A DNA stretch of 58,675 nucleotides, from contig RXJQ01000015.1 of the NCBI GenBank assembly GCA_003963115.1, positions 1-58,675 on the forward strand, written 5' to 3'. Under the pieces are notes generated by a model. That model saw only the letters and a program-made list of their open reading frames with translations. It was not told the origin of the DNA and did no database searches. A program made the position numbers and the translations under genes. This DNA is from Burkholderiales bacterium. Lineage in GTDB: Bacteria > Pseudomonadota > Gammaproteobacteria > Burkholderiales > Burkholderiaceae_C. Of the stretch, positions 1 to 8,968 are shown one piece after another; the first letter of the stretch is position 1, and every line of letters starts with the position of its first letter.

Positions 1-1
1 A

Positions 2-100
2 AATCAGCGGCAAATGCGCCAAGTGATGAACTTCACTGACCTCGACCACACCGATGTCCGCCAACGCAAAAATGCGGCGGCTTCTTCAGCGTATCCCTAA
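2..100 (+). CDS. C-terminal fragment of an unidentified protein (cut by window edge)
   Basis: An open frame enters from the left edge and ends at a TAA at 98-100. The last 32 residues are polar (contains QMRQVMNFTDLDHTDV). I do not recognise a family. Reading-frame openness over such a short stretch is weak evidence, so this may be chance. Confidence 0.3.
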   Translation, partial: NQRQMRQVMNFTDLDHTDVRQRKNAAASSAYP

Positions 101-663
101 GCCAAGACCGATACCACCAATGCTCAGATGACCGAATTCAAATGAGGGTGATCCATGTCAGATCACTGCCACGGTGTGGAAGGCTTGCGTGTAGGGGGGG
201 TAAACCAACGTGATGATACGGATTGCATACGAAAGGAGGGGGAGAGGCGTCATCGCAACGACATGAGTTGCGTGATTTCATGGACTCCGTGTAGAGAGCT
301 CAATGGCTACTGAAGCTCCCAACGTTGGGTGCCTACTGTTTATTGATTTCCGCGCTTTGGGACTTTGTGCTCGGTATGTTCGCGCCAGGCAGGTTTCCCT
401 CTTGCGCTATATCTTCAATTCCCAATCTTTGCTTGGAATGGCAGTCATGGTGTTTGGCTTGTGTCTTTGGTCGTCATCATGAGTGCACTCCAGGTGTTCG
501 AGGCGGCTTTACTGCGCCCGGTGATCGTTCTGACTGCTCTATCGGCGCTGCTTTCCCGAAAAATGGGCTGCACTGGTCAAACAGATTCGCTCGGACTCAA
601 GTCCGACTGCCTTCTGGTAACTGGAAGAACATGAAATGTAGTTGCTGACGTCTTTCCAAACTG
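101..663. other. Non-coding stretch upstream of the IPTL-CTERM gene
   Basis: No open frame here has credible protein features: the ones present are cysteine-rich, overlap each other on both strands and lack ribosome binding sites. It presumably holds the promoter of the gene starting near 676, but I cannot point to a convincing -35/-10 or sigma-54 element. Confidence 0.4.
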
Positions 664-675
664 ATGGAGCTTCAA

Positions 676-2856
676 ATGACTGCACAGCACAATCGTACGC
701 ACCGCGCCATCGCCTTCGCCTTGTTGCAAGGGACTCTCGCTGCCTCAGCAGCGATGGCAAGTGTGACGCTTTCCCCCTTGCCAGACCGTGCCCTCCTACC
801 GCAGTCAAACAATTCGGGCGTAAAAACCTTCTACGTTCAAGCGGCCACCAGTGACGGCCATCCCTTGTCGATCTTTACCACAACGGGCGCATGCATGCAG
901 AGCACGCCGCCGGGCTCTGCCAGCCAGTCGGCAACGATCGGTACACAGTCTCCAAGTACTTACGTTGACTACTACGAACCGATCACACTTCTGAGCCCGG
1001 GATCTTGCGCCATCTCCGTGTACGACACGGTCACCCACACCCAGGTCGCGAGTGGCAGGTTCAACATTGTCTATCGCCCGCTTTCACTGACCGATCAAAT
1101 CCAGGTGCCTATCGGCGTCGACTCCAAAGGGAAGACGATCTACGCACAGGTGCTACGACTGCCCGCTCCCGGTGATCCCGAATCCATGCCCCTCGTGAGC
1201 GCCGGCGGTGGCGTTTCAGCCGTCAGCACGACGCTGGCAACCAGGTTTCGTTCGTCGTCTTGCTCAAATTGGTATTCTCCGACGCTACCCGCGAACGGTG
1301 ACCTCATTTCGACGCTGCAAGTTCCGAACTACCCGCTGACGCCGCCTAGTCAGCCTCCCAGTCAGTTTACGGATCCCACCTACGATTTCCCTTTCTCATT
1401 TGCCAAATTCACCGAGTTGAGCTCCTACAACAGTGGGGCAGCGGGTGGTGGCGTGCAAGTCGGCAACGGTGGAACCGATGTGCAACCGCTTGGTGCTTTG
1501 ACATCGATCATCAGCAGCGGCGGGAGTGCGAAGCTGAATCCGCTCAGCGCTGGTGTCGCCCCATTCTGGCAAACCAACGTGCTGGCGAACTCCCTTCCTA
1601 AATGGGCCAACAACACGGCCACCGCCACTTACGCTTGCGAGGATGTCACCTACATCTGCGATACATCGAGCAAGTCCTGCTCGGTTCAGTTGGCCTCGGA
1701 ACTTGCCATCCAGGGCACACTGAGCGGACTGAGAATTCAAGCTGGTGATACTGCGCTAGCTGCAGTGCGCATTGGCATTTACGACGATTGGGTGGGGAAC
1801 AGCTTGTATTCCGCCCGCAATCAATTTCAGCCGTCATTGCCTGCTGGTGTGCCCACCGATCTGCCCTTGCCGCAGTTTACGAACCCTAGCCCGCTGCCCC
1901 GACCTTATACCTATCCCCTGCAACAAAATGCCGTTGGCGACCAGATCCTGACGGACATGGCGATCGTTGCCTACCGTGGTCCGCAAGATGCGCAGGGCAA
2001 TTGGCACTACTCGGCGCCTACTTACTGTGTATTTGGAGGTGGAGGCACGGGCAATGGAGGCTGGCCGGGCCGCAGAGCCGTCAACTTCAGCAACGGGATT
2101 GCCGACCCCAACGGGGGCAATGATTGCGAAGTGCTTTGGACCAGTGGCGCAGGAAATTTTGCCGGCCTCTCCAGAAGCCTCACCCTGCCATTCACGCTCA
2201 GGCCGCAGGAGACTGTCCACGTGCGCTATACCTATGTGGCCTACGCGAACGGCGCCGGGCAAGCGTACGACATGAAGCGCACGGATAGCAACTATCCCTT
2301 GCTTTCGGGTCAAGTCGGACTAGGAGCCGGATTCCTTCCTGGGTGGGCTGTGCCGAGTACGGGTTCGAACCCGCCACTGGCCTACGTTGGCGACGGACGA
2401 CTCCCTGCGGCAGTGGAGATGCTGACCAATGCCAGCGGCATGCCCGTCACCTCGGTCAGCCTCGCCTTCACTCCGCCGGCGGGACACACTGTTGTCATGC
2501 TTGCGCCGAGTCGGACCTATAACACTGGGGCCGCCCCAACGTCGATCTCATTGCAGGGATCGGTGGTGACGGCAACATGGGATCCTACAAACCCGCTGCA
2601 ACCTGGAACTTCGTTCACATTCGAAATCACGACCGATGACGGAGAGAGCTTTGTACCCATTGGCACAAGCTCCACTTGGACACTCACGAGCGGCGGTAGC
2701 CAGCCCATGCCTACTACAGCCGTGACTTCTTCGACCCAGACATCATCAGACGCTGATACACCGACCCTGCCCCAATGGGCAGCAATTCTGTTGGGCGGCA
2801 GCTTGCTTTGGGTGAGTACCTGGAGGCCAAGGCGCGGGCACGGCGGTCTGCAGTGA
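676..2856 (+). CDS. Secreted protein of unknown function with IPTL-CTERM-like sorting tail
   Basis: About 726 residues. The start at 676 is preferred over the in-frame ATG at 664 because GGAG lies six bases before it. The N-terminus is a signal peptide: basic residues, then a hydrophobic stretch ending near AASAAMA. The body is rich in Ser, Thr, Gly and Pro with several cysteine pairs, as expected of an exported beta-rich protein. The C-terminus carries TPTLPQWAAILL, then a hydrophobic helix and RPRR, which is the layout of the IPTL-CTERM sorting signal (motif, transmembrane helix, basic cluster). Proteins of that class are thought to be processed at the envelope together with exopolysaccharide production. 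The body matches no family I recognise. A gap of about 290 bp separates it from the tRNA-like gene. Confidence 0.75.
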   Translation: MTAQHNRTHRAIAFALLQGTLAASAAMASVTLSPLPDRALLPQSNNSGVKTFYVQAATSDGHPLSIFTTTGACMQSTPPGSASQSATIGTQSPSTYVDYYEPITLLSPGSCAISVYDTVTHTQVASGRFNIVYRPLSLTDQIQVPIGVDSKGKTIYAQVLRLPAPGDPESMPLVSAGGGVSAVSTTLATRFRSSSCSNWYSPTLPANGDLISTLQVPNYPLTPPSQPPSQFTDPTYDFPFSFAKFTELSSYNSGAAGGGVQVGNGGTDVQPLGALTSIISSGGSAKLNPLSAGVAPFWQTNVLANSLPKWANNTATATYACEDVTYICDTSSKSCSVQLASELAIQGTLSGLRIQAGDTALAAVRIGIYDDWVGNSLYSARNQFQPSLPAGVPTDLPLPQFTNPSPLPRPYTYPLQQNAVGDQILTDMAIVAYRGPQDAQGNWHYSAPTYCVFGGGGTGNGGWPGRRAVNFSNGIADPNGGNDCEVLWTSGAGNFAGLSRSLTLPFTLRPQETVHVRYTYVAYANGAGQAYDMKRTDSNYPLLSGQVGLGAGFLPGWAVPSTGSNPPLAYVGDGRLPAAVEMLTNASGMPVTSVSLAFTPPAGHTVVMLAPSRTYNTGAAPTSISLQGSVVTATWDPTNPLQPGTSFTFEITTDDGESFVPIGTSSTWTLTSGGSQPMPTTAVTSSTQTSSDADTPTLPQWAAILLGGSLLWVSTWRPRRGHGGLQ

Positions 2857-3146
2857 CATACATGGCGTTTGTTGTACTGATCCACCTTTCACGCCAGCGT
2901 GATGTAGGTCTCTGGCTGTCTTTGGCATTGCTCTAACCCAGGTGCGTCGCGCGTCGCTTGTCTTGAAGGAACGGACTGTCAAGTTTGGCTGGGGTCGATC
3001 ACCTGTCGCTAAGATATGCGCCGCCGTTGGTTCGTACCTCCGGCCCGGCTTGTCCGTCGTAGCGTCGGGAAACGGATTGCCTGGCTCAAGGCCTCCACCA
3101 TGCGTGATCTCGCGCCTGTACAAGCCTTTGAGAGAGCCCCATTTGG

Positions 3147-3221
3147 CGCGGGGTGGAGCAGTCTGGTAGCTCGGCGGGCTCATAACCCGAAGGTCGTTGG
3201 TTCAAATCCGGCCCCCTGCAA
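3147..3221 (+). tRNA. Initiator tRNA-Met (CAT) copy, probably degenerate
   Basis: The sequence folds as tRNA-fMet: 5' acceptor strand CGCGGGG, anticodon CAT at 3181-3183 in a CTCATAA loop, the three G:C pairs (GGG/CCC) typical of initiator tRNA, and T-loop TTCAAAT. Three defects stand out. An extra T at 3217 bulges the 3' acceptor strand (CCCC-T-GCA). Anticodon-stem pair 27:43 is G:A. The encoded 3' end reads ATCA instead of ACCA. It is likely a decaying duplicate or a tRNA end reshaped by an integration event. A terminator follows directly. Confidence 0.7.
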
Positions 3222-3230
3222 TCACTATCA

Positions 3231-3264
3231 AAAAGGCCCTAGCAATCGCGGAGGGCCTTTTTTC
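3231..3264 (+). terminator. Rho-independent terminator after the tRNA-like gene
   Basis: Inverted repeat AAAAGGCCCT / AGGGCCTTTT with an 11-base loop, running into a T tract. It lies ten bases after the tRNA 3' end and suits termination of that transcript. Confidence 0.8.
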
Positions 3265-3330
3265 GTTTGTGGCCCATCTATGGCCCGCCAATGGCCCACG
3301 CGTGGCCCACAAGTTCCGACGTGCCGAGTC

Positions 3331-4689
3331 CTAAGCTGCAGCGGGTGGCTTGACCATGCGCGCAGGCTCGCGCATCAGCACAAACTCTTCTGCCACGGTC
3401 GGATGCAGGGCCATCGTGCGATCGAAGTCTGCTTTGGTGGCCCCGGCGGTCAACGCCACTGTCAGTGCCTGGACGATTTCGGGCGCATCCGTTCCCATCA
3501 TGTGCACGGCAAGCACGCGGTCACATGCGGCGTCCACCAGCAACTTCATTTGGGTGCGCTCATGGCCGCCGACGAAGGCCTGCTTCATGGTTCGGAAATC
3601 GGTTTCAAACACCTTCAGCACGTGACCGGCGGCCAGTGCATCGGATTCCGTTGGACCCACGCTGGCCATTGGCGGCACCATGAACACGGCGCTGGGCACC
3701 AGGCCAAGATCGACCGTTCGAGGCGTGGCGCCGAACAAGGTATCGGCCAGGGCTCTTCCCTCAGCAATGGCCACTGGGGTCAAATTTTTTCGGTTGGTGA
3801 CGTCGCCAATTGCATACACCCCGGGTAGGGCGGTCTGCCATCGATCGTCCACGGGCACCGCGCCATGGGCGTCGACTGCCACGCCCAATCCCGAGGTGTT
3901 GGGGCGTCTGCCAGTGGCATTCAACACCCAGGGGAACTCCAACTCACGCGTATCGGCCAACACCAGGCGCAGGCCATTGGCCGTTTGCTGCACACGCTGT
4001 GGAACCAGCCCTGGACACAGGTTCACGCCAGCACGCTGCAATGCAGCGGACGCCGCGTCGCGCAGCATGTCGTCGAAACCCCGCAGCGGTGCACGGTCGC
4101 GAAAGAACATGGTTGTGGCGACCCCCAAACGCGACAACATGCTGGCAAACTCCACCGCAATGTAGCCGCCTCCGATGATGGCTGCACGCTCTGGCAGAGT
4201 CTGCAGATCCAGCAGACCATCACTTGTTGCGCAATGCTCGATACCGGGCAAGCTGTCGGTCACAGGTGCGGCGCCAGTGGCAATGAGCACGTGCCGGGCC
4301 GTGAGGCGCCGGTTACCGACCACTACTGTTTTCGGCCCTTCCAGACACCCCCAGCCTTCCACGAGGGTCACACCAGAGGCCTGCAGCAGATCGCGGTAAA
4401 GCGCTTCAAGTCGGGCTGCCTCTGCGGCCTTGGCCGCAGCCCACTGCGCCATGTTGAAGCTCGGCGCTGCAAAGGTCCACCCAAAGCCGCGGGCTTCGGC
4501 CAATGCGTCGCCAAACTGCGCGGCGTACATCAATTGCTTTTTGGGCACGCAGCCACGAAGTACGCATGTACCGCCAACACGGTGACTCTCGACGATGGCA
4601 ACTTTCGCCCCGTGCAGGGCAGCACGACGCGAAGCCGCCATGCCACCGGAACCTGCTCCAAGGGTGATCAGGTCGTAACTCTCCGTCAT
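3331..4689 (-). CDS. gor: Glutathione-disulfide reductase
   Basis: FAD-dependent enzyme that reduces GSSG with NADPH in the cytosol; 452 residues, a normal length. The start at 4689 has AAGGAG eight bases upstream; the nearby ATG at 4695 is too close to that site. Visible features are the FAD-binding GAGSGG near residues 11-16, the redox disulfide in GGTCVLRGCVPKK (Cys42 and Cys47), a second dinucleotide fold at IIGGGYIAVEFA, the FAD-contacting YAIGDVTNR, and the C-terminal HPTVAEEF carrying the catalytic histidine. The LRG between the cysteines resembles alphaproteobacterial and plant-type enzymes rather than E. coli Gor. The iron-sulfur fusion gene lies 37 bp upstream on the same strand, so the two could be co-transcribed. 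Confidence 0.93.
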   Translation of the reverse strand: MTESYDLITLGAGSGGMAASRRAALHGAKVAIVESHRVGGTCVLRGCVPKKQLMYAAQFGDALAEARGFGWTFAAPSFNMAQWAAAKAAEAARLEALYRDLLQASGVTLVEGWGCLEGPKTVVVGNRRLTARHVLIATGAAPVTDSLPGIEHCATSDGLLDLQTLPERAAIIGGGYIAVEFASMLSRLGVATTMFFRDRAPLRGFDDMLRDAASAALQRAGVNLCPGLVPQRVQQTANGLRLVLADTRELEFPWVLNATGRRPNTSGLGVAVDAHGAVPVDDRWQTALPGVYAIGDVTNRKNLTPVAIAEGRALADTLFGATPRTVDLGLVPSAVFMVPPMASVGPTESDALAAGHVLKVFETDFRTMKQAFVGGHERTQMKLLVDAACDRVLAVHMMGTDAPEIVQALTVALTAGATKADFDRTMALHPTVAEEFVLMREPARMVKPPAAA

Positions 4690-4726
4690 GAGCATGGCTC
4701 CTTGCAGCGATCCATTGGCGCCTTGA

Positions 4727-6712
4727 TCAATCGCCCTGCGCCACAAACCCCGCGCTCAGATGCGACAAATCACAAAAGGGTTTGTTCTTCGACTGGCCAC
4801 ATCGACAAAGCTTGGTTTCGGTGGTCCGCGCAACCGTGCGTCCTGTCCCTGCGCAGATTTCCAGATTGCCCTGGATACGCAACGGCCCATTACGCAAGGG
4901 CGTCACATGCAAGGCACCATCCCGAACAGCCAGTGGTTCCACATCGCCACTGCTGGGTTCACCAGTGGCCAAGAAAGCCGCCGACACGTGCGAGCCATCG
5001 CACCAAGGCTTGTTCCCGGACTGACCACATCGGCAAAGGGTGGCACGGTAGCCATCATCTTTACCCGCGATCTTCAGTTCAGCGTGCACCGCATAGGGAC
5101 CGTTCTCACGAATACGCATCTGATTGACGGCGGGTGCGCTTTCTTCAGCGCCACCATCGTGTCTTTGGTAGCGTATGGCCCCTGAAGGGCAAGTGAGCGC
5201 CACACCCACCAATGCTTCGGCCGAGACGGAGTCTGGATGGATCCACTCCCCCGGGGTGTTGGCCTTGAAGACGCTGGGTGCGTCCAGCACACAGTGGCGT
5301 GAATGGATGCAGCGTCGCCCTTCAAAGTGCACGCTCAGGTCGCGGCCCCGGGCCACTTCCACTTTGGATTCGGTTTGTACAGAGGCCGTCTGCACGACCG
5401 GCGCAACAACAACCGGCAGTACAGAGACCACCTCACCCGGCTGCCCAGCCAGGGCTTGAAGCGCCAGTTGCTGTTGCCCCAGCAAATCAATGACGCCCGC
5501 CCACACACCTGCCGACTCGCCTGCCACGGGCGTGACTGGCAGTTCGATGGCCCGTTGACGGAGTTGCCCTAGCCGCTCCGCGACCAAGCGCGCAGCGCCC
5601 TGCGGTGGCAGTGCCGCCAGCGCACGCAAGGGTGTGAAGGTCAGACCGGCATGCGGCCCATCAACTTTCGTTGTCGCCGGCCGGGCGGCCAGGCCCTCCC
5701 CCACAGGCACCAATGCCCGCATCAAGGCAAAGCTGGATGACAGCCACGTCGCCTTTTCCTGGCGCTCGCGAACGATGAACCCTTGCAGCAGGCAGCGCAG
5801 AGAGGTGGTGTACATCGCATTGCCGATATCCAGCCAGCGAGCGATACCGGGTTCACTGATGTGCACGCGATCGTTCGCACTATGGATGGGCGCGTTCATG
5901 ACGGGATCGGTGGCAGCAGGCCAGGCCGGTTCAAAGCCAGGGTCAGCGGCCATGAATTGAGCAAGCTCATCTCCAATGCGGGTAAAGCGTAAGAAATGCG
6001 AATGGGCATGTTCACTGGCTGCACCTTCGCCCTGGGTCACGATGGTCCGAATGGCCTCTTGTGCACTGGCCAAATCTGTCACCGCAACCACACCGGGCAG
6101 TGGTGCCAGGCTGGCGTCGACTTGCAATGCCGGATCGCCAATAAACGTGGCGGCCTCACCGTGCGCGTGCACACAGGCCTCCAACGATGCCGACAGGACG
6201 TCATAAAGCTCACCGACGGTGTTGTAGTCCCGTGGCCCTGGGCTCAGTCGCCCCTGGGGCACAGCGCGCTGGTACGCACCTAATGGTGCAAAGCCTTGAG
6301 CGTCGGCCAGATCCTCGCTGGCAGGTCGCTCCAGAAACTTGAAGTGTTCGATCGTGGCAGCGCAAAACGGCGCCAGTCGGATGACAAATCCCGCCGGATA
6401 GGGACCGGCGTCTACAGGCAGAGCCGGGCGTCCCATGTGTGGGACGGAGCCCAGTGCATTGGCCAGGTTGCCGACAAGCGCCAGGTGCGACATTTCCTCG
6501 AACACCACTGACATGATGCTTTGACGCCAACGCTGTACGGCGTTGCGTTGATCTTCCGTCCACCTCGAGTCGGTTCGCTTCAAGCTGAAAGCGGCATAGA
6601 GGTAACAACACATCAAGTGGTGCTCAATCTCTGCGGCCTCATGCAGCCAATAGATGAGCTGTTCGCGGCTGGGTGGTACGTTGACTTGCTGCATCAGAAA
6701 GACTCTGGCCAT
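4727..6712 (-). CDS. Ferritin-like / 4Fe-4S / double-CDGSH iron-sulfur fusion protein
   Basis: 661 residues combining four modules. Residues about 10-330 look like the VioB/iminophenyl-pyruvate dimer synthase ferritin-like domain: an EAAEIEHHLMCCYLY helix, then FEEMSHLALVGN, giving the Glu/His pattern of a metal site. Residues about 455-520 are a divergent single-cluster ferredoxin domain (Cys468, Cys474, Cys508, with CPSGAI). Two CDGSH 2Fe-2S domains follow: Cys560, Cys562, Cys571, His575 and Cys636, Cys638, Cys647, His651. This order suggests a cytosolic redox or iron-handling enzyme, but the substrate is unknown. The start is uncertain: ATG at 6712 or 6694, neither with a strong ribosome binding site. 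It probably heads a short unit with gor. Confidence 0.8.
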   Translation of the reverse strand: MARVFLMQQVNVPPSREQLIYWLHEAAEIEHHLMCCYLYAAFSLKRTDSRWTEDQRNAVQRWRQSIMSVVFEEMSHLALVGNLANALGSVPHMGRPALPVDAGPYPAGFVIRLAPFCAATIEHFKFLERPASEDLADAQGFAPLGAYQRAVPQGRLSPGPRDYNTVGELYDVLSASLEACVHAHGEAATFIGDPALQVDASLAPLPGVVAVTDLASAQEAIRTIVTQGEGAASEHAHSHFLRFTRIGDELAQFMAADPGFEPAWPAATDPVMNAPIHSANDRVHISEPGIARWLDIGNAMYTTSLRCLLQGFIVRERQEKATWLSSSFALMRALVPVGEGLAARPATTKVDGPHAGLTFTPLRALAALPPQGAARLVAERLGQLRQRAIELPVTPVAGESAGVWAGVIDLLGQQQLALQALAGQPGEVVSVLPVVVAPVVQTASVQTESKVEVARGRDLSVHFEGRRCIHSRHCVLDAPSVFKANTPGEWIHPDSVSAEALVGVALTCPSGAIRYQRHDGGAEESAPAVNQMRIRENGPYAVHAELKIAGKDDGYRATLCRCGQSGNKPWCDGSHVSAAFLATGEPSSGDVEPLAVRDGALHVTPLRNGPLRIQGNLEICAGTGRTVARTTETKLCRCGQSKNKPFCDLSHLSAGFVAQGD

Positions 6713-6872
6713 TTCTGGCGTGATTGGGGTGATTCGCGACCATCGACCAGCAAAATTGTCTCAGACCCCATCTTGCACCGAGACGACCACTTGAGACTTG
6801 AGGGCATTTGCGTTCACCGCAGTGGCCGAGCCTTGTGAAGTCCTCTTGATGTTGCGCGGTCGTTCAACTGCT

Positions 6873-7493
6873 CTAGCGTGAATCCGGTTTGCTCAGGATG
6901 GCGCTGATCAGTTCCTTCAGAGAACCCAGAACCTCATCTTCAAACCAAGGGTTGCGTTTGAGCCAGATGTTGTTTCGCGGGCTGGGGTGCGGCAGTGGCA
7001 CGATATGGGGCCAATGATCGCGCCAGGCCTTGACCGTTTCAGTGAGCGTCGCCTTGTTGTCCGTATGCAAGTGCCAGTCTTGGGCATACGATCCGATGAC
7101 AAGGGTGAGTTCAACGTCGGGAAGATGATCGAGCAACTTTGATCGCCAAGCCACGGCGCATTCGGGCCTGGGTGGCATGTCGCCGGAGCTTCCCGTGCCC
7201 GGGTAGCAAAATCCCATCGGCAGGATGGCGATGCGCTTCGGATCATAAAACGTAGCCTTGTCAATGCCCATCCATTCACGAAGTCGGTTTCCGCTTGCAT
7301 CGTCAAATGGCACGCCACTCTCGTGAACCTTGCTGCCAGGTGCCTGACCTGCAATCAGAATCCTCGCATGCGGATGAACCTGCAAAATGGGTCGCGGCCC
7401 CAATGGCAACACGGGCGCGCACAATTGACAGGCACGGACTTCTTTCAGCAATGAATCGGTGGCGGCAATCGACCGGAACATGGACTTGCTCAT
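6873..7493 (-). CDS. Uracil-DNA glycosylase superfamily protein
   Basis: 206 residues. The motif GQAPGSKVHESGVPF followed by DDASGNRLREWMG is the first motif of the UDG superfamily, and LPHPSPRN near residue 168 is the DNA-contacting second motif. A CQLC pair near the N-terminus resembles half of the Fe-S ligands seen in family 4/5 enzymes. It probably removes uracil or related lesions from DNA, although the exact subfamily cannot be fixed here. Its start overlaps the end of the cytochrome gene upstream by four bases, so translation is likely coupled. Confidence 0.8.
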   Translation of the reverse strand: MSKSMFRSIAATDSLLKEVRACQLCAPVLPLGPRPILQVHPHARILIAGQAPGSKVHESGVPFDDASGNRLREWMGIDKATFYDPKRIAILPMGFCYPGTGSSGDMPPRPECAVAWRSKLLDHLPDVELTLVIGSYAQDWHLHTDNKATLTETVKAWRDHWPHIVPLPHPSPRNNIWLKRNPWFEDEVLGSLKELISAILSKPDSR

Positions 7494-7846
7494 GGATTGA
7501 CCTGCAGCGTTTTAAGGTAGGCAATCGGTTCCAAACGATCCTGCAATTCGCCGACCGAGTAACCCATCTTCTGCCCACGAAGCAGTGATGGTGGATTGGC
7601 TAAACACCGATTGAGTGTACGTTCTGTCCAGACAATCTTCGACGATTTGACTGCTGCGGAATAGGCAGAGCCGGGTGAGAGCCCTGCCTTGCGACCCAAT
7701 ACGCCACGGTGTGCAGGCCCGACTCTGTTGTCGTCGATCGAATGGCATCCTGAGCACCGACTCTCATAGAGTTGCTGTCCACGCGACGCATCGCCCACGC
7801 GACTGATGGACCGCTTTTGACCATTGGGTACTTTGGAGTCACTCAA
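7490..7846 (-). CDS. Small class I cytochrome c, apparently missing its signal peptide
   Basis: 118 residues from a TTG codon. It contains the haem c motif CSGCH, followed by VGPAHRGVLGRKAG, and a distal methionine candidate in GQKMGYS; this is the standard single-haem c-type fold. Such proteins need export for haem attachment, yet no signal peptide precedes the domain in this frame. In another frame just upstream (ATG near 7895) a basic start MKRLKRIFAIA is seen and ends at a TGA beside the TTG. The gene may therefore be frameshifted, with the exported N-terminus lost. It overlaps the UDG-family gene downstream. Confidence 0.65.
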   Translation of the reverse strand: MSDSKVPNGQKRSISRVGDASRGQQLYESRCSGCHSIDDNRVGPAHRGVLGRKAGLSPGSAYSAAVKSSKIVWTERTLNRCLANPPSLLRGQKMGYSVGELQDRLEPIAYLKTLQVNP

Positions 7847-7900
7847 TGAGCATGTCGCTATAGGCTATTGCGAAAATGCGTTTGAGTCGCTTCATGCGGA

Positions 7901-8968
7901 CTAGCTGCAGAGCTGACCTTGCAATGGCAACTCCCTAGACGAGCTGCCTACAAACACGGCTTGGCAGCCACTGGAGACAGACCAGCCGTTGCCGTCCCAA
8001 TAGGACAGAGCACGATCATTCAGGGTGAAGGTCACCGTCTTGGACTGTCCTGCGTCAAGCCAGAGCTTCTGGAAGCCCTTGAGCTGCTTCGGGGGGTGAC
8101 TGATCGAGGATGAAGCAGACAGCCCGATATAAAGCTGCGGCACGGCCCAGCCTCCACGCCCGCCGTTATTGGTGACGGTGGCGGTCACCGTTCGCCCATT
8201 GATGGCCAGACTAGAGAAGTCAAACCTGGTGTACGAGAGCCCGAAGCCGAAGGGAAACGCTGGCGTCAAACTCTGTGTGTCGTACCAGCGATATCCCACG
8301 AATACATCCTCGCTATAGTTCTCCTGAAAGACGTGCCCCCCTGACAAGGTGAGTACGCCCGGGTAGCTTGCGGCACCGCCTTTGGCGGTGGGAACGTCGC
8401 TGTACCTGGCTGGGAACGTGGCGGGAAGACGGCCACCTGGCTCGGCATCGCCGAAAAGCAAACTAGCAATGGCCGTGCCGCCCTGTTGGCCGGGATACCA
8501 GGCTTCCAGTATGGCTGCCACCGAGTCGCGCCAGGGTGTCAGCACCGGCGCACCAGTCTCTAAAACAACGACGACCTTTCCTGGGGAAACGGCACTCACG
8601 GCCGTGATCAAGGCGTCCTGGTCGCCATATTTCAGTGCCGGGAAACTGCTGCCTGCAAGGTCAATAGCAGCATTGGCAAAGCACGAGGCATTCAGTGACA
8701 TGCAGCTTTTGTCGACACCTTCAGAGGCGGCATCCGCAGCGACCACGATCACCAGATCGGCGAGCTTAGCGTGTGCCAGTGCCTCGACCATATTGCTCGC
8801 GTCGTCACCTACACCGCCACGCTCCGGTACGACATCAACGGTAAGTCGGACCTGAAGATCCAGTTCGATCACGTGATCGAACGCAGCGAAACGCCCTTCA
8901 TGGGCTCGGCCAAGGCGATTGCGATCGCCTATGACGTCGTCTTCTGAGGAGTGGCTCATGAACAGCAT
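7901..8968 (-). pseudogene. Truncated family 3 glycoside hydrolase (C-terminal half only)
   Basis: About 300 residues match the C-terminal half of GH3 beta-glucosidases. The alpha/beta sandwich runs from DDASNMVEALAHAKLADLVIVV through VVVLETGAPVLTPW, AWYPGQQGG and GGRLPATFP. FPFGFGLSYTRF follows, and then a fibronectin-III-like domain ends at 7901. The N-terminal TIM barrel with the catalytic nucleophile is absent. Homology stops near 8810; upstream of it the frame merely runs antisense through the remnant of an unrelated gene on the other strand. It is therefore a 5'-truncated relic and should be inactive as a glycosidase. Confidence 0.8.
8811..8947 (+). pseudogene. 3' remnant of an outer-membrane beta-barrel protein gene
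   Basis: Reading from about 8811 in the frame ending TGA at 8945-8947 gives some 44 residues with alternating hydrophobic/polar strands (LRYDINGKSDLKIQFDHV) and a terminal aromatic (AYDVVF), the usual signature of an outer-membrane beta-barrel C-terminus. Everything upstream is replaced by the inverted GH3 fragment. It probably belonged to an operon with the periplasmic protein that begins eleven bases later. Confidence 0.6.

Noticed and set aside
3865..5127. 420-codon plus-strand frame
   Set aside because: Overlaps gor and the Fe-S fusion gene antisense; no recognisable domain.
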